Shown: positions 19,791-29,600 of the stretch, piece by piece
Layout of the letters: the number at the start of each line of letters is the position of its first letter
Numbering within the stretch: the stretch's first letter is position 1
Assembly: GCF_017877055.1 (NCBI RefSeq)
Contig: NZ_JAGIPG010000002.1
Coordinates: forward strand, 1,674,001-1,738,000
DNA: 64,000 nucleotides
From: Neorhizobium galegae
GTDB taxonomy: Bacteria; Pseudomonadota; Alphaproteobacteria; Rhizobiales; Rhizobiaceae
Direction: 5' to 3'
Translations under genes and position numbers: made by a program
Notes under the pieces: generated by a model
What the model was told of the DNA's origin: nothing
The model's database searches: none
What the model saw: the letters and a program-made list of their open reading frames with translations, nothing else

Positions 19791-20530
19791 TGGGCCAGAA
19801 AATTAATCCGATCGGTTTCCGCCTCGGCATTAACCGCACCTGGGACAGCCGTTGGTTCGCCGACAACGCGGAATACGGTCAGCTCCTCCATGAGGACCTG
19901 AAGATCCGCGCCTACCTGATGTCGGAACTGAAGCAGGCCGGTATCGCCAAGGTGGTCATCGAGCGTCCGCACAAGAAGTGCCGCGTCACGATCCACTCGG
20001 CTCGCCCGGGCCTGATCATCGGCAAGAAGGGTGCGGACATCGAGAAGCTTCGCAAGAAGATCGCAACGATGACCAATTCGGAAACGCATCTCAACATCGT
20101 TGAAGTGCGCAAGCCGGAAATCGACTCGACGCTCGTCGCCCAGTCGATCGCCCAGCAGCTCGAGCGTCGCGTGGCCTTCCGCCGTGCGATGAAGCGTGCC
20201 GTTCAGTCGGCCATGCGTCTCGGTGCCGAAGGCATCAAGATCACCTGCGCCGGCCGTCTCGGCGGTGCTGAAATCGCCCGTACCGAATGGTACCGCGAAG
20301 GTCGCGTTCCGCTTCATACGCTGCGTGCAGACATCGACTACGGTACGGCGGAAGCCGAAACCGCATTCGGCATCTGCGGCATCAAGGTCTGGATCTTCAA
20401 GGGCGAAATCCTTGAGCACGATCCGATGGCTTCTGAACGTCGCGCCATGGAAGGCGATGCCCAGGGTCCCGCAAGCCGCGAACGCGGCGATCGTGGTGAC
20501 CGTGGCGATCGCCGCCGCGAAAACGCTTGA
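19790..20530 (+). CDS. rpsC: 30S ribosomal protein S3
   Basis: S3 forms part of the mRNA entry channel and has helicase-like activity there. The 246 residues contain an N-terminal KH-type RNA-binding domain with the GKKG loop ([18 protein letters not shown], about residues 77-94) and a conserved C-terminal domain. The tail is rich in charged repeats ([11 protein letters not shown]), as in other alphaproteobacterial S3 proteins. It follows rplV with a one-base overlap and precedes rplP by 38 bases. Confidence 0.98.
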   Translation: MGQKINPIGFRLGINRTWDSRWFADNAEYGQLLHEDLKIRAYLMSELKQAGIAKVVIERPHKKCRVTIHSARPGLIIGKKGADIEKLRKKIATMTNSETHLNIVEVRKPEIDSTLVAQSIAQQLERRVAFRRAMKRAVQSAMRLGAEGIKITCAGRLGGAEIARTEWYREGRVPLHTLRADIDYGTAEAETAFGICGIKVWIFKGEILEHDPMASERRAMEGDAQGPASRERGDRGDRGDRRRENA

Positions 20531-20568
20531 TCAACGCTGGCGAAAGATAAGCTCGGAGAAGTAAGAAA

Positions 20569-20982
20569 ATGTTGCAGCCAAAGCGTACCAAGTACCGCAA
20601 GCAGTTCAAGGGTCGCATCAAGGGTGTGGCCAAGGGCGGCTTCGACCTGGCCTTCGGTGAATTCGGCCTGAAGTCCCAGGAACCCAACCGCGTCAACGCC
20701 CGCGAGATCGAAGCGGCCCGCCGCGCGATCACCCGCGCGATGAAGCGCGCCGGCCGTGTCTGGATCCGCGTGTTCCCGGACGTTCCGGTCACCGCAAAGC
20801 CGACCGAAGTCCGCATGGGTAAGGGTAAGGGCGGCGTCGAATACTGGGCCTGCAAGGTCAAGCCCGGTCGCATGATGTTCGAGATCGACGGTGTTTCCGA
20901 GGAGCTCGCCCGCGAGGCGCTTCGTCTCGGTGCTGCCAAGCTCTCGGTCAAGACGCGCTTCGTACAGCGCATCGCAGAGTAA
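20569..20982 (+). CDS. rplP: 50S ribosomal protein L16
   Basis: L16 positions the acceptor arm of A-site tRNA and is one of the last proteins added to the large subunit. The 137 residues ([19 protein letters not shown]) include the conserved [19 protein letters not shown] segment; Arg81 in E. coli is hydroxylated by RoxA and the equivalent arginine lies in this segment. A GGAGAAGTAAGAAA ribosome site precedes the start. rpmC follows after 12 bases. Confidence 0.98.
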   Translation: MLQPKRTKYRKQFKGRIKGVAKGGFDLAFGEFGLKSQEPNRVNAREIEAARRAITRAMKRAGRVWIRVFPDVPVTAKPTEVRMGKGKGGVEYWACKVKPGRMMFEIDGVSEELAREALRLGAAKLSVKTRFVQRIAE

Positions 20983-20994
20983 GGAGCAAGGCAC

Positions 20995-21195
20995 ATGAAA
21001 GCCGAAGACGTTCGCGGCCTCACGGCCGATCAGCTCAAGGACAAGCTCGCCGACCTGAAGAAGGAGCAGTTCAACCTGCGCTTCCAGAAGGCTACCGGTC
21101 AGCTCGAGAAGTCCTCGCGCATCACCGAAGTCCGCAAGGACATCGCCCGCGTGAAAACCATTGCCCGCCAGAAGGCGGCAGAAGCCAAGGCCTAA
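20995..21195 (+). CDS. rpmC: 50S ribosomal protein L29
   Basis: L29 lies beside L23 at the tunnel exit. The 66-residue product is two long helices with the typical signature [19 protein letters not shown] and the usual alanine/lysine-rich end. GGAGCAAGGCAC precedes the ATG. It is packed between rplP (12 bases) and rpsQ (11 bases) in the usual S10 operon order. Confidence 0.97.
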   Translation: MKAEDVRGLTADQLKDKLADLKKEQFNLRFQKATGQLEKSSRITEVRKDIARVKTIARQKAAEAKA

Positions 21196-21206
21196 GGAAA
21201 AATAAT

Positions 21207-21443
21207 ATGCCGAAACGCATTCTGCAGGGCGTCGTAGTTTCCGACAAGAACGAGAAGACCGTTGTTGTCCGGGTCGAGCGCCGCTTCGCGCATCCGCTGC
21301 TTCAGAAGACGGTCCGCCGTTCCAAGAAGTACAAGGCGCATGACGAGAACAACCAGTACAAGGTAGGTGACGTCGTTTCCATCGAGGAATGCGCGCCGAT
21401 CTCCAAGGACAAGACCTGGACGGTCGTTTCCGCCCAGGCTTAA
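21207..21443 (+). CDS. rpsQ: 30S ribosomal protein S17
   Basis: S17 binds 16S rRNA early in assembly through an OB fold. The 78 residues ([20 protein letters not shown]) contain the expected [22 protein letters not shown] segment. It is the last gene of the S10 operon here: the next gene is 233 bases away across a terminator, just as in E. coli where S10 and spc operons divide between rpsQ and rplN. Confidence 0.98.
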   Translation: MPKRILQGVVVSDKNEKTVVVRVERRFAHPLLQKTVRRSKKYKAHDENNQYKVGDVVSIEECAPISKDKTWTVVSAQA

Positions 21444-21512
21444 TTTGCTTCGGATTGCGTCTGGGCCTTGCGCCCGGCGCAGAATCCTGTATGAAGCCCC
21501 CACTGGCGCAGG

Positions 21513-21540
21513 ACGCTCGGAAACGAGCGTTCTTTTGCTT
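21513..21540 (+). terminator. Intrinsic terminator at the S10/spc boundary
   Basis: A 7-bp stem pairs 21513-21519 with 21524-21530 around GAAA and is followed by TCTTTTGCTT. It lies 70 bases after rpsQ. Some read-through is likely because both operons must be made in step. Confidence 0.7.
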
Positions 21541-21625
21541 TGAGCGCAGGGAAGGTCCTTTTAAGGAAACCACCTTGGCAAGACCCCACCCGCGCACAAC
21601 GAGATTCTGTCCATAAGCCGAAACG

Positions 21626-21642
21626 GGGCGTTTTTAACGCCC
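21626..21642 (+). promoter_or_regulatory. Hairpin in the spc operon leader
   Basis: GGGCGTT at 21626-21632 pairs with AACGCCC at 21636-21642, 35 bases before rplN. There is no T-run after it. It may be part of the 5' leader of the spc transcript. Confidence 0.35.
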
Positions 21643-21676
21643 GGTCGTTCCGGTCATTAGAAAAAGGCGACCTGAC

Positions 21677-22045
21677 ATGATTCAGATGCAAACAAACCTC
21701 GACGTGGCGGATAATTCCGGCGCACGTCGTGTCATGTGCATCAAGGTGCTGGGCGGCTCCAAGCGCAAGTACGCTTCCATCGGCGACATCATTGTCGTTT
21801 CGATCAAGGAAGCCATCCCGCGCGGCCGCGTCAAGAAGGGTGACGTGATGAAGGCGGTTGTTGTGCGTACCGCCAAGGACATCCGTCGTCCGGACGGCAG
21901 CGTCATCCGCTTCGACAACAACGCAGCGGTCCTCATCGACAACAAGAAAGAGCCGATCGGCACCCGTATCTTCGGACCGGTTCCGCGCGAACTTCGCGCC
22001 AAGAACCACATGAAGATCATCTCGCTGGCTCCGGAAGTACTGTAA
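21677..22045 (+). CDS. rplN: 50S ribosomal protein L14
   Basis: L14 is a small barrel that makes an intersubunit bridge and is the binding site of the silencing factor RsfS. The 122 residues match the family throughout ([20 protein letters not shown] and [11 protein letters not shown]). It is the first gene of the spc operon: rplN, rplX, rplE, rpsN, rpsH, rplF, rplR, rpsE, rpmD, rplO, secY. rplX follows after 12 bases. Confidence 0.98.
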   Translation: MIQMQTNLDVADNSGARRVMCIKVLGGSKRKYASIGDIIVVSIKEAIPRGRVKKGDVMKAVVVRTAKDIRRPDGSVIRFDNNAAVLIDNKKEPIGTRIFGPVPRELRAKNHMKIISLAPEVL

Positions 22046-22057
22046 GGAGCTCATGCG

Positions 22058-22366
22058 ATGAACAAGATCAAGAAGGGCGACAGCGTCGTCGTACTCGCCG
22101 GCAAGGACAAGGGCCGTACCGGCGAAGTCCTTCAGGTTATGCCGAAGGAAGACCGCGCCGTCGTGCGTGGCATCAACATGGTGAAGCGCCACCAGCGTCA
22201 GTCTCAGACGCAGGAAGCCGGCATCATCAACAAGGAAGCGTCCATTCACCTGTCGAACATCGCGATCGTCGCGAAAGACGGCAAGCCGACCCGCGTTGGC
22301 TTCTCCGTCGTCGACGGCAAGAAGGTGCGTGTAGCCAAGCGTACGGGAGATGTGATCGATGGCTGA
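22058..22366 (+). CDS. rplX: 50S ribosomal protein L24
   Basis: L24 is one of two assembly initiator proteins of the large subunit. The 102 residues contain the KOW motif near the N terminus ([19 protein letters not shown]) and the conserved NMVKRH element. Its last eight bases overlap the start of rplE in a different frame, so rplE translation is probably coupled to it. Confidence 0.98.
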   Translation: MNKIKKGDSVVVLAGKDKGRTGEVLQVMPKEDRAVVRGINMVKRHQRQSQTQEAGIINKEASIHLSNIAIVAKDGKPTRVGFSVVDGKKVRVAKRTGDVIDG

Positions 22367-22916
22367 GGCAAAGTATGAGCCGCGGCTCAAGGTGGAATAC
22401 AATTCCCGTATCCGCGCCGCGTTGAAGGAGCAGTTCTCCTACACCAACGACATGATGATCCCCAGGCTGGACAAGATCGTCATCAACATGGGTGTCGGCG
22501 AAGCGACGGCTGACTCGAAGAAGCCTTCCGTGGCTGCCGCCGACCTGGCCGCCATTGCCGGCCAGAAGCCGGTCATCACGAAGGCACGGAATTCCATCGC
22601 GGGCTTCAAGGTTCGCGAATTCATGCCGATCGGTGCAAAGGTCACGCTTCGCGGCGCCCGCATGTACGAATTCATGGACCGTCTGATCAACATCGCGCTT
22701 CCGCGCGTTCGCGACTTTCGTGGCTTGAACCCGAAAAGCTTTGACGGCCGTGGCAACTTCGCCATGGGCATCAAGGAGCACATTGTGTTCCCAGAGATCA
22801 ATTACGACAAGGTTGATCAGATGTGGGGCATGGACATCATCGTTTGCACGACGGCTACCAAGGACGACGAAGCACGGGCTCTCTTGAAAGAGTTCAACTT
22901 CCCGTTCCGCCAGTAA
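22359..22916 (+). CDS. rplE: 50S ribosomal protein L5
   Basis: L5 binds 5S rRNA and contacts P-site tRNA. The 185 residues begin [19 protein letters not shown] and include [15 protein letters not shown] and the [18 protein letters not shown] block typical of the family. The start lies inside the end of rplX (eight-base overlap). rpsN follows after 33 bases. Confidence 0.98.
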   Translation: MAEAKYEPRLKVEYNSRIRAALKEQFSYTNDMMIPRLDKIVINMGVGEATADSKKPSVAAADLAAIAGQKPVITKARNSIAGFKVREFMPIGAKVTLRGARMYEFMDRLINIALPRVRDFRGLNPKSFDGRGNFAMGIKEHIVFPEINYDKVDQMWGMDIIVCTTATKDDEARALLKEFNFPFRQ

Positions 22917-22949
22917 CCGTAACGACGAGCGTTTAGAAGGAACTCCCAT

Positions 22950-23255
22950 ATGGCGAAAACCAGCGCAGTTGAAAAGAACAAGCGCCGCCGCAAGACAGTT
23001 GCCAACCAGGCCGCCAAGCGTGCGACCCTGAAGGCAACCATCATGAACCAGGAACTTTCGATCGAAGAACGGTTCAAGGCAACCCTGAAGCTCGCTTCTC
23101 TGCCGCGCGATGGCTCGAAGACGCGTATCCGCAACCGTTGCGAAGTCACCGGTCGCCCGCGCGCTTTCTATCGCAAGCTCAGGATGTCGCGTATCGCGCT
23201 TCGTGAGCTCGGCAATCTCGGCAAGGTGCCGGGCATCGTCAAGTCGAGCTGGTAA
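22950..23255 (+). CDS. rpsN: 30S ribosomal protein S14 (zinc-free form)
   Basis: S14 helps assemble the small-subunit head. This is the 101-residue form without the two CxxC pairs, so it does not need zinc; only one cysteine is seen ([11 protein letters not shown]). That is the usual alphaproteobacterial form. A zinc-responsive paralogue is not in the window. It precedes rpsH by 12 bases. Confidence 0.97.
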   Translation: MAKTSAVEKNKRRRKTVANQAAKRATLKATIMNQELSIEERFKATLKLASLPRDGSKTRIRNRCEVTGRPRAFYRKLRMSRIALRELGNLGKVPGIVKSSW

Positions 23256-23267
23256 GGAGATCGTTAG

Positions 23268-23666
23268 ATGACCATGACTGATCCCTTGGGCGATATGCTC
23301 ACCCGTATCCGCAACGGCGCAGCCCGCCGCAAGTCGACCGTGTCCACGCCTGCTTCCAAGCTGCGTGCCCGCGTCCTCGACGTTCTGCAGGCTGAAGGCT
23401 ATATCCGCGGCTATTCGGAAATCGACTACGGTAACGGCAAGGCCGAGATCGAAATCGAACTCAAGTACTACGAAGGCGCGTCGGTGATCCGTGAGATCGG
23501 CCGCGTGTCCAAGCCGGGCCGCCGGGTTTATGTCTCGGTAAAGTCCATTCCGCAGGTCGCGAACGGCCTCGGCATCACCATCCTTTCGACTCCGAAAGGC
23601 GTGATGGCCGATCACCAGGCTCGCGAACAGAACGTTGGTGGCGAGGTTCTCTGCTCTGTCTTCTAA
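23268..23666 (+). CDS. rpsH: 30S ribosomal protein S8
   Basis: S8 binds the central domain of 16S rRNA and in E. coli represses the spc operon at rplE. The 132 residues begin [17 protein letters not shown] and end with the conserved [17 protein letters not shown]. Starting at the second methionine would remove two residues only. A GGAGATCGTTAG ribosome site fits the first ATG. Confidence 0.98.
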   Translation: MTMTDPLGDMLTRIRNGAARRKSTVSTPASKLRARVLDVLQAEGYIRGYSEIDYGNGKAEIEIELKYYEGASVIREIGRVSKPGRRVYVSVKSIPQVANGLGITILSTPKGVMADHQAREQNVGGEVLCSVF

Positions 23667-23709
23667 GACAGGGTAGGGGAACTCCATAGCGAACAGACAG
23701 GATTGAAAC

Positions 23710-24243
23710 ATGTCTCGTATCGGTAAAAAACCCGTTCCGGTTCCTGCAGGGATCACGGCCACTGTTGATGGCCAGAAAGTGACTGCCAAGGGCCCGAAGG
23801 GTGAGCTTTTCTTCGTCGCAAACGACGAAATCAAGCTGGAACTCGAAAACAATGCTGTCTCGGTGACCCCGGTCAACGACAGCAAGGATGCTCGTTCGAA
23901 GTGGGGCATGTCCCGCACGATGATCGAAAACATCTTCAAGGGTGTGAAGGACGGTTTTGAGCGCAAGCTTGAAATCAACGGCGTTGGTTACCGCGCATCG
24001 CTGCAGGGCAAGAACCTGCAGCTGGCTCTCGGTTTTTCCCACGACGTGGTCTATCAGACCCCGGAAGGCATCACCATTGCCGTGCCGAAGCCGACGGAAA
24101 TCATCGTCACCGGCATCAATAAGCAGCAGGTCGGTCAGGTTGCCGCGGAGATCCGTGAATACCGCGGTCCAGAGCCCTACAAGGGCAAAGGCGTCAAGTA
24201 CGCTGAGGAACGGATCGTCCGCAAGGAAGGCAAGAAGAAGTAA
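23710..24243 (+). CDS. rplF: 50S ribosomal protein L6
   Basis: L6 lies at the base of the L7/L12 stalk near the sarcin-ricin loop. The 177 residues show the typical duplicated alpha/beta fold: [15 protein letters not shown] opens the first half and [12 protein letters not shown] is the family signature near the end. rplR follows after 12 bases. Confidence 0.98.
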   Translation: MSRIGKKPVPVPAGITATVDGQKVTAKGPKGELFFVANDEIKLELENNAVSVTPVNDSKDARSKWGMSRTMIENIFKGVKDGFERKLEINGVGYRASLQGKNLQLALGFSHDVVYQTPEGITIAVPKPTEIIVTGINKQQVGQVAAEIREYRGPEPYKGKGVKYAEERIVRKEGKKK

Positions 24244-24255
24244 GGACGACGGATC

Positions 24256-24618
24256 ATGGCAACGAGAAAAGAAGCACTCACCAAGCGTGCGAGCCGTGTT
24301 CGCCGCCAGATCAAGAAGGTCGCAAACGGCCGTCCGCGTCTGTCGGTTCACCGCTCGTCCAAGAACATCTATGTCCAGGTCATCGACGACGTGGCCGGCC
24401 GCACGCTTGCTGCCGCCTCCACGCTCGACGCTGGTCTGCGCGCCTCGCTGAAGACCGGCGCTGACGTTGCGGCTGCCGCCGCTGTCGGCAAGCTGGTTGC
24501 GGAACGCGCCACCAAGGCCGGCGTGACGGAAGTCGTGTTCGACCGCGGCGCCTTCATCTACCACGGCCGCATCAAGGCGCTCGCCGAAGCTGCCCGCGAA
24601 GGCGGCCTGAGCTTCTAA
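24256..24618 (+). CDS. rplR: 50S ribosomal protein L18
   Basis: L18 binds 5S rRNA with L5 and L25 to form the central protuberance. The 120 residues have a basic N terminus ([12 protein letters not shown]) and the C-terminal [24 protein letters not shown] motif region (quoted in part in the family as DRGGYLYHGRVKAL). A 151-base gap with an inverted repeat separates it from rpsE, which is longer than elsewhere in the operon. Confidence 0.97.
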   Translation: MATRKEALTKRASRVRRQIKKVANGRPRLSVHRSSKNIYVQVIDDVAGRTLAAASTLDAGLRASLKTGADVAAAAAVGKLVAERATKAGVTEVVFDRGAFIYHGRIKALAEAAREGGLSF

Positions 24619-24622
24619 GAAT

Positions 24623-24660
24623 TTTCGCCCGCATCCCTGAAGAAGGGGAGGCGGGCGAAA
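24623..24660 (+). terminator. Stem-loop in rplR-rpsE gap
   Basis: TTTCGCCCGC at 24623-24632 is the exact complement of GCGGGCGAAA at 24651-24660, with a small inner CCCT/AGGG pairing. There is no T-run after it. It lies inside the spc operon, so it is more likely a processing or attenuating element than a full stop. Confidence 0.5.
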
Positions 24661-24769
24661 TGCGGTTCGCCGCACGCATCAGTCGTCCCATCCTAGTCCT
24701 TCACGGGCAGGGGATGGTTGGCTCCCGGAAATTGCCCATTGCACCCGGAAAAGAAAAAGGAAAAGAACA

Positions 24770-25339
24770 ATGGCACAAGAAAGAAGAGGCCAGCGCGAAG
24801 ATCGCCAGAGCCGCGAAGAGCGCGATAGCGAATTCGTCGACAAGCTGGTCGCGATCAACCGCGTCGCCAAGGTCGTCAAGGGCGGCCGTCGTTTTGGTTT
24901 TGCAGCTCTCGTCGTCGTCGGCGACCAGAAGGGCCGCGTCGGCTTCGGCCATGGCAAGGCACGCGAAGTGCCGGAAGCCATCCGCAAGGCGACCGAAAGC
25001 GCAAAGCGCGATCTGATCTTCGTTCCCCTGCGTGATGGCCGTACGCTGCATCACGATGTCAACGGCCGTCACGGCGCCGGCAAGGTTCTGCTGCGCTCGG
25101 CCAAGGCTGGTACCGGCATCATCGCCGGCGGCCCGATGCGCGCCGTATTCGAAACGCTCGGCGTCCATGACGTCGTTGCCAAGTCGACCGGTTCGTCGAA
25201 CCCTTACAACATGGTTCGCGCCACGTTCGACGCCCTGAAGCATCAGGTGCATCCGAAGGACGTAGCAGCTCAGCGCGGCATCAAGTATGCAACGCTGCAG
25301 TCTCGCCGCGCCGCTTCCGGCAATGCGCAGGAAGAATAA
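24770..25339 (+). CDS. rpsE: 30S ribosomal protein S5
   Basis: S5 is important for decoding accuracy and lies at the mRNA entry site; changes near its N-terminal loop cause spectinomycin resistance. The 189 residues start [19 protein letters not shown], with a longer charged N-terminal tail than E. coli S5, as is usual in rhizobia. The double-strand RNA-binding fold follows ([27 protein letters not shown]). rpmD is 11 bases downstream. Confidence 0.98.
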   Translation: MAQERRGQREDRQSREERDSEFVDKLVAINRVAKVVKGGRRFGFAALVVVGDQKGRVGFGHGKAREVPEAIRKATESAKRDLIFVPLRDGRTLHHDVNGRHGAGKVLLRSAKAGTGIIAGGPMRAVFETLGVHDVVAKSTGSSNPYNMVRATFDALKHQVHPKDVAAQRGIKYATLQSRRAASGNAQEE

Positions 25340-25350
25340 GGAGAGCGATA

Positions 25351-25563
25351 ATGGCCAAGAAAGCCACTCAGGCAGAAGCCAAGAAGACGGTTACGGTCGA
25401 GCAGACCGGTAGCCCCATCCGCCGCCCGGCCGTACAGCGTCAGACGCTGATCGGTCTCGGCCTCAACAAGATGCACCGGACCCGTACGCTGGAAGATACT
25501 CCTTCCGTTCGTGGCATGATCCGGGCTGTCCAGCATCTCGTTCGCGTCGTCGACGAGAAGTGA
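25351..25563 (+). CDS. rpmD: 50S ribosomal protein L30
   Basis: L30 is a small large-subunit protein found in many but not all bacteria. The 70 residues contain the signature [20 protein letters not shown] and [20 protein letters not shown]. The first 15 residues ([15 protein letters not shown]) form a basic tail longer than in E. coli L30. rplO follows after 16 bases. Confidence 0.97.
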   Translation: MAKKATQAEAKKTVTVEQTGSPIRRPAVQRQTLIGLGLNKMHRTRTLEDTPSVRGMIRAVQHLVRVVDEK

Positions 25564-25579
25564 GACGGAGGAATTGACC

Positions 25580-26059
25580 ATGAAACTGAATGAGATCAAG
25601 GACAACGAGGGCTCTTCCAAGGACCGTATCCGCGTAGGTCGCGGCATCGGTTCGGGCAAGGGCAAGACCGGTGGTCGCGGCGTGAAGGGTCAGAAGGCCC
25701 GTTCCGGCGTCGCCATCAAGGGCTTCGAAGGCGGCCAGATGCCGATCTATCGTCGCCTGCCGAAGCGCGGCTTCACCAACATCTTCAAGACTGACTACGC
25801 CACCGTTTCGCTCGGCCGTATTCAGGCCGCGATTGATGCCAAGAAGCTCGACCCGAAGGCAACGATCGATGCTGCCGCCCTCAAGGCTGCCGGCGTCATC
25901 CGTCGCCCGAAGGACGGCGTTCGTCTCCTCGCCGACGGCGAGCTGAAGTCGAAGGTTTCGATCGAAGTTGCGGGCGCCTCCAAGGCTGCCGTAGAGAAGA
26001 TCGAGAAGGCCGGCGCTTCGATCAAGCTGCTCGTCGTAGCCGAAGCAGCGGCCGAATAA
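25580..26059 (+). CDS. rplO: 50S ribosomal protein L15
   Basis: L15 has a long extension into the large-subunit core. The start is set at the ATG at 25580 ([20 protein letters not shown], 159 codons, 158 residues before any correction for the stop) because GGAGG at 25567-25571 sits eight bases upstream; an in-frame TTG two codons earlier lies only two bases from that site. The glycine-rich segment [20 protein letters not shown] is typical. A terminator follows 10 bases after the stop. Confidence 0.97.
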   Translation: MKLNEIKDNEGSSKDRIRVGRGIGSGKGKTGGRGVKGQKARSGVAIKGFEGGQMPIYRRLPKRGFTNIFKTDYATVSLGRIQAAIDAKKLDPKATIDAAALKAAGVIRRPKDGVRLLADGELKSKVSIEVAGASKAAVEKIEKAGASIKLLVVAEAAAE

Positions 26060-26068
26060 ATCGTTTTG

Positions 26069-26106
26069 AAATCGCCCGGTTTGTGCTTCACACCGGGCGA
26101 TTTTAT
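26069..26106 (+). terminator. Terminator between rplO and secY
   Basis: A 12-bp perfect stem (26069-26080 with 26092-26103) is followed by TTTTAT. It looks like a good intrinsic terminator although secY usually shares the spc transcript. The 239-base spacer may therefore hold a separate secY promoter, but no clear -35/-10 pair was found. Confidence 0.75.
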
Positions 26107-26298
26107 CTCCATATGTGAGCCTCACGATCCCGAAGCGATCCTGTTGGTCGCCTGACCGGGATCATACGGAAAACAGGGTGAGGCATCCGATTGCATTGGC
26201 AATCTCGCGCGCCCGGTTTTTTGAACCAGATTTTTTAGACTGCTTTCCGGACCCGGCATTTCCCCCGCCGCCGGAGAATTGGTCAGGCGGAGAATTGC

Positions 26299-27639
26299 AT
26301 GGCTTCTGCAGCGGAACAACTTGCCTCCAATCTGAATTTTGCGACTTTCGCAAAAGCGGAGGATCTCAAGAAGCGGCTTTGGTTTACCCTCGCGGCACTT
26401 CTCGTGTATCGCCTCGGTACCCATATTCCGCTTCCGGGCTTGAACCCCGAAGCCTATGCGCAGGCCTTCCGCGGCCAGGCCGGTGGCATCCTCGGACTTT
26501 TCAACATGTTTTCGGGCGGTGCAGTGGAGCGCATGGCGATCTTCGCGCTCGGCATCATGCCCTATATTTCCGCATCTATCATCGTGCAGCTGATGACCTC
26601 GGTCGTCCCCTCGCTTGAAAACCTCAAGAAGGAAGGCGAAGCCGGCCGCAAGATCATCAACCAGTACACCCGCTACGGCACGGTGCTGCTCGGTACGCTG
26701 CAAGCCTACGGTATCGCAGCCGGTCTCGAGAGCGGCCAGGGCCTGGTGCTCGATCCGGGCTGGTTCTTCAAGATTTCGACGGTCGTGACGCTGCTCGGCG
26801 GCACCATGTTCCTGATGTGGCTCGGTGAGCAGATCACCTCGCGCGGCATCGGCAACGGCATTTCACTGATCATCTTCTCCGGCATCGCCGCCGGCCTGCC
26901 GACCGCTCTTGCTGGCACGCTCGAACTCGGCCGCACCGGCGCTCTGCCGACGGCGCTGATTCTCACCGTCCTGATCGTCGCCATCGGCGTCATCGCGCTG
27001 ATCGTCTTCGTCGAGCGCGCCCAGCGCCGCTTGCTGATCCAGTATCCGAAGCGCCAGGTCGGCAACCGCATGTTCCAGGGCGATACGTCGCACCTGCCGC
27101 TGAAGCTCAACACTTCGGGCGTCATCCCGGCGATCTTCGCCTCGTCGCTGCTGCTTCTGCCGGCGACGGCCGCGGGCTTTGCCGGCAATGCCGGCCTGCC
27201 GGCCTGGGCGACGATGATCATCTCGGCGCTTGGCCACGGCCAGCCGCTGTTCATGCTGTTCTATGGCCTGCTGATCGCCTTCTTCGCCTTTTTCTATACG
27301 GCGATCGTCTTCAATCCGAAGGACACTGCCGACAATCTGAAGAAGCATGGCGGCTTCATTCCGGGCATCCGTCCGGGTGAACGCACGGCTGAATACATCG
27401 ATTATGTGCTGACCCGCATCACGGTCATCGGCGCGATCTACCTTGTCTTTGTCTGCATCCTGCCGGAATTCCTGGTGGCCCGCACCGGCGTGCCATTAGC
27501 CCTTGGTGGGACTTCGCTTTTGATTGTTGTCAGTGTAACCCTCGATACGGTAGCACAGATTCAGGGGCACCTCATTGCGCAGCAGTATGAGGGTCTGATC
27601 AAGAAGTCGAAACTGCGCGGAGGAAAGAGGGGACGATGA
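26299..27639 (+). CDS. secY: Protein translocase subunit SecY
   Basis: SecY forms the inner-membrane channel for export and insertion of proteins with SecE, SecG and SecA. The 446 residues give ten predicted membrane helices starting near residue 26 ([21 protein letters not shown]), with the plug region [18 protein letters not shown] and cytoplasmic loops rich in arginine ([20 protein letters not shown]). The length is normal. The stop overlaps the start of adk by four bases (ATGA). Confidence 0.98.
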   Translation: MASAAEQLASNLNFATFAKAEDLKKRLWFTLAALLVYRLGTHIPLPGLNPEAYAQAFRGQAGGILGLFNMFSGGAVERMAIFALGIMPYISASIIVQLMTSVVPSLENLKKEGEAGRKIINQYTRYGTVLLGTLQAYGIAAGLESGQGLVLDPGWFFKISTVVTLLGGTMFLMWLGEQITSRGIGNGISLIIFSGIAAGLPTALAGTLELGRTGALPTALILTVLIVAIGVIALIVFVERAQRRLLIQYPKRQVGNRMFQGDTSHLPLKLNTSGVIPAIFASSLLLLPATAAGFAGNAGLPAWATMIISALGHGQPLFMLFYGLLIAFFAFFYTAIVFNPKDTADNLKKHGGFIPGIRPGERTAEYIDYVLTRITVIGAIYLVFVCILPEFLVARTGVPLALGGTSLLIVVSVTLDTVAQIQGHLIAQQYEGLIKKSKLRGGKRGR

Positions 27640-28286
27640 GACTGATTCTTTTGGGGCCGCCGGGCGCGGGTAAGGGGACCCAGGCCCAGCGGATCGTGGA
27701 GAAGCACGGTATCCCGCAGCTCTCCACGGGCGACATGCTGCGTGCAGCGGTTGCCGCCGGGACGGAAGTGGGCAAGCGCGCCAAGGCCGTCATGGATGCC
27801 GGCAATCTTGTCTCCGACGAGATCGTCAACGCGATCGTCTCCGAGCGCATCGACCAGCCCGATTGCGCCAATGGCTTCATCCTCGATGGTTTCCCGCGCA
27901 CCCTGGTGCAGGCGGATGCGACCGAGGCGATGCTGAAGGCGAAGGGCCTCGACCTTTCCGTGGTCATCGAACTGCGTGTCGATGACAAGGAGCTCGTGCG
28001 TCGGGTCTCCGGCCGTTATTCCTGCGCGAACTGCGGCACGACCTATCACGATACGGACAAGAAGCCGTCCCAGGAGGGCGTCTGCGACAAGTGCGGTTCG
28101 ACGCATTTCAAGCGCCGTCCCGACGACAATGCCGAGACCATGACCAAGCGCCTCGAGGTCTACTACAAGGAAACCTCGCCGCTGATCGGTTATTACCATG
28201 CCAAGGGCAAGCTCAAGGCCGTCGATGGCATGGCGGACATGGACAAGGTCACGGCCGATATCGAAAATATTCTGGCGGCTCTTTGA
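27636..28286 (+). CDS. adk: Adenylate kinase
   Basis: Adenylate kinase interconverts ATP, AMP and ADP. The P-loop GPPGAGKGT is at residues 7-15, followed by the AMP-binding STGDMLR and FPRT elements. The LID domain is the long type with four cysteines (CANC and CDKC), so it probably binds zinc, as in many alphaproteobacteria. At 216 residues it is the normal size. It is coupled to secY by a four-base overlap, an arrangement common in this lineage. Confidence 0.98.
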   Translation: MRLILLGPPGAGKGTQAQRIVEKHGIPQLSTGDMLRAAVAAGTEVGKRAKAVMDAGNLVSDEIVNAIVSERIDQPDCANGFILDGFPRTLVQADATEAMLKAKGLDLSVVIELRVDDKELVRRVSGRYSCANCGTTYHDTDKKPSQEGVCDKCGSTHFKRRPDDNAETMTKRLEVYYKETSPLIGYYHAKGKLKAVDGMADMDKVTADIENILAAL

Positions 28287-28523
28287 GCCGTCATCGATCT
28301 GTTAAAGAATCTTGGGCGGAACGGTTGCTTTTCAGCACTGATTCCGTTAAACACCGCGCCAACTCGCGACAGCTTTAAGCGATCGGCGCGGATTTCCCGC
28401 AAGGACATCCGGGACTGGTCGTTTTGGCCTGTTCCGTATGGTGTTTGAACTGGTGGCCCATCTGGCCGCTTTCATGGAAGAAGTACCACTTGCCGGATGG
28501 CAACTGGAACAAGGAGAATAGGC

Positions 28524-28892
28524 GTGGCACGTATCGCTGGCGTCAACATCCCGACTGCGAAGCGCGTTGTCATCGCGCTGACCTACATTCACGGGATCGG
28601 CCCGAAATTCGCATCGGAAATCATGGAGAAGGTCGGTCTTCCGGCTGAAAAGCGCGTCCATCAGCTGACGGACTCGGAAATCCTCCAGATCCGCGAAACC
28701 ATCGACCGCGATTACCAGGTCGAAGGTGATCTTCGTCGCGAAACCGCGATGAACATCAAGCGTCTGATGGACCTTGGCTGCTACCGCGGCCTGCGTCATC
28801 GCCGCGGCCTCCCGGTCCGCGGTCAGCGCACGCACACCAATGCCCGCACCCGCAAGGGTCCGGCAAAGGCTATCGCTGGTAAGAAGAAGTAA
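28524..28892 (+). CDS. rpsM: 30S ribosomal protein S13
   Basis: S13 contacts P-site tRNA and the large subunit. The start is the GTG at 28524, giving 122 residues ([20 protein letters not shown]); AAGGAG at 28511-28516 is seven bases upstream. The longer in-frame opening from 28497 has nine extra non-conserved residues. The basic C-terminal tail ([17 protein letters not shown]) is intact. It opens the alpha operon; the 237 bases before it hold no clear gene. Confidence 0.97.
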   Translation: MARIAGVNIPTAKRVVIALTYIHGIGPKFASEIMEKVGLPAEKRVHQLTDSEILQIRETIDRDYQVEGDLRRETAMNIKRLMDLGCYRGLRHRRGLPVRGQRTHTNARTRKGPAKAIAGKKK

Positions 28893-28898
28893 TTTGGG

Positions 28899-28961
28899 GT
28901 GATTAGTTGTTAGTGAGCAGTGATTAGGTCCTGCTCACTAATCACTATTGACTGCTCACTC
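28899..28961. repeat. Nested inverted repeat of GTGATTAGT / GTGAGCAGT units between rpsM and rpsK
   Basis: The 122-base rpsM-rpsK gap contains a mosaic built from two similar nonamers. On the + strand it reads GTGATTAGT (28899-28907) and TTAGTGAGCAG (28910-28920). The second part carries the complements CTGCTCACTAA (28931-28941) and ACTGCTCACT (28951-28960). Arms 28910-28920 and 28931-28941 pair perfectly, and 28899-28907 also pairs with 28937-28945. The composition is AT-richer than the operon around it. Confidence 0.8.
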
Positions 28962-29014
28962 CCAGGTGGAGCCGCTGGAATTACGGCGGTGCAGAGATCA
29001 ACGAAAGGGATAAA

Positions 29015-29404
29015 ATGGCCAAGGAAGCCACCCGCGTCCGTAGACGCGAGCGTAAAAACATCACGTCGGGCGTTGCCCACGTCAATTCTACCTTCAACAA
29101 CACGATGATCACCATCACCGACGCTCAGGGCAATGCGATTGCCTGGTCGTCCGCTGGTGCAAAGGGCTTCAAGGGTTCGCGTAAGTCGACCCCGTTCGCC
29201 GCTCAGATCGCTGCCGAAGACTGCGCCAAGAAGGCGCAGGAGCATGGCATGAAGTCGCTGGAAGTCGAAGTCTGCGGCCCGGGTTCCGGCCGTGAATCGG
29301 CTCTGCGCGCTCTGCAGGCTGCCGGCTTCATGATCACCTCGATCCGCGACGTGACCCCGATCCCGCACAACGGCTGCCGCCCGCGCAAGAAGCGCCGCGT
29401 CTGA
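29015..29404 (+). CDS. rpsK: 30S ribosomal protein S11
   Basis: S11 is in the platform of the small subunit near the Shine-Dalgarno helix. The 129 residues include [15 protein letters not shown] basic N terminus (here [19 protein letters not shown]), [17 protein letters not shown] and the C-terminal [18 protein letters not shown]. An AACGAAAGGGATAAA ribosome site precedes the ATG. Confidence 0.97.
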   Translation: MAKEATRVRRRERKNITSGVAHVNSTFNNTMITITDAQGNAIAWSSAGAKGFKGSRKSTPFAAQIAAEDCAKKAQEHGMKSLEVEVCGPGSGRESALRALQAAGFMITSIRDVTPIPHNGCRPRKKRRV

Positions 29405-29416
29405 TCGTCGGAAATT

Positions 29417-29509
29417 GAGGGGCTGCCGGATCTCGTGTTGAGAATTGGGCAGCCTCTGTCTGAACTCGGGAATAGCCGCCTGACCCTCCCTGGAGGTTCG
29501 GCGGCTTTG
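29417..29509 (+). promoter_or_regulatory. Two stem-loops in the rpsK-rpoA gap
   Basis: GGCTGCC near 29421 pairs with GGCAGCC near 29448, and AGCCGCC near 29476 pairs with GGCGGCT near 29498 with an inner CCTCC/GGAGG pair. Neither has a proper T-run. They may limit transcription from ribosomal into polymerase genes or mark RNA processing sites. Confidence 0.45.
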
Positions 29510-29600
29510 CCCATATCGCCGGTGGGCATTGTCCCGATCGGTGCTCCTCATGCTCGGTTGCCACGATTGGATGGTGGCAACGAACGGAAGGTATTAAGTG

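Noticed and set aside
28910..28961. CRISPR-like array in the rpsM-rpsK gap
   Set aside because: The repeat units are about nine bases, have no regular spacers and occur in both orientations; no cas gene is in the window.
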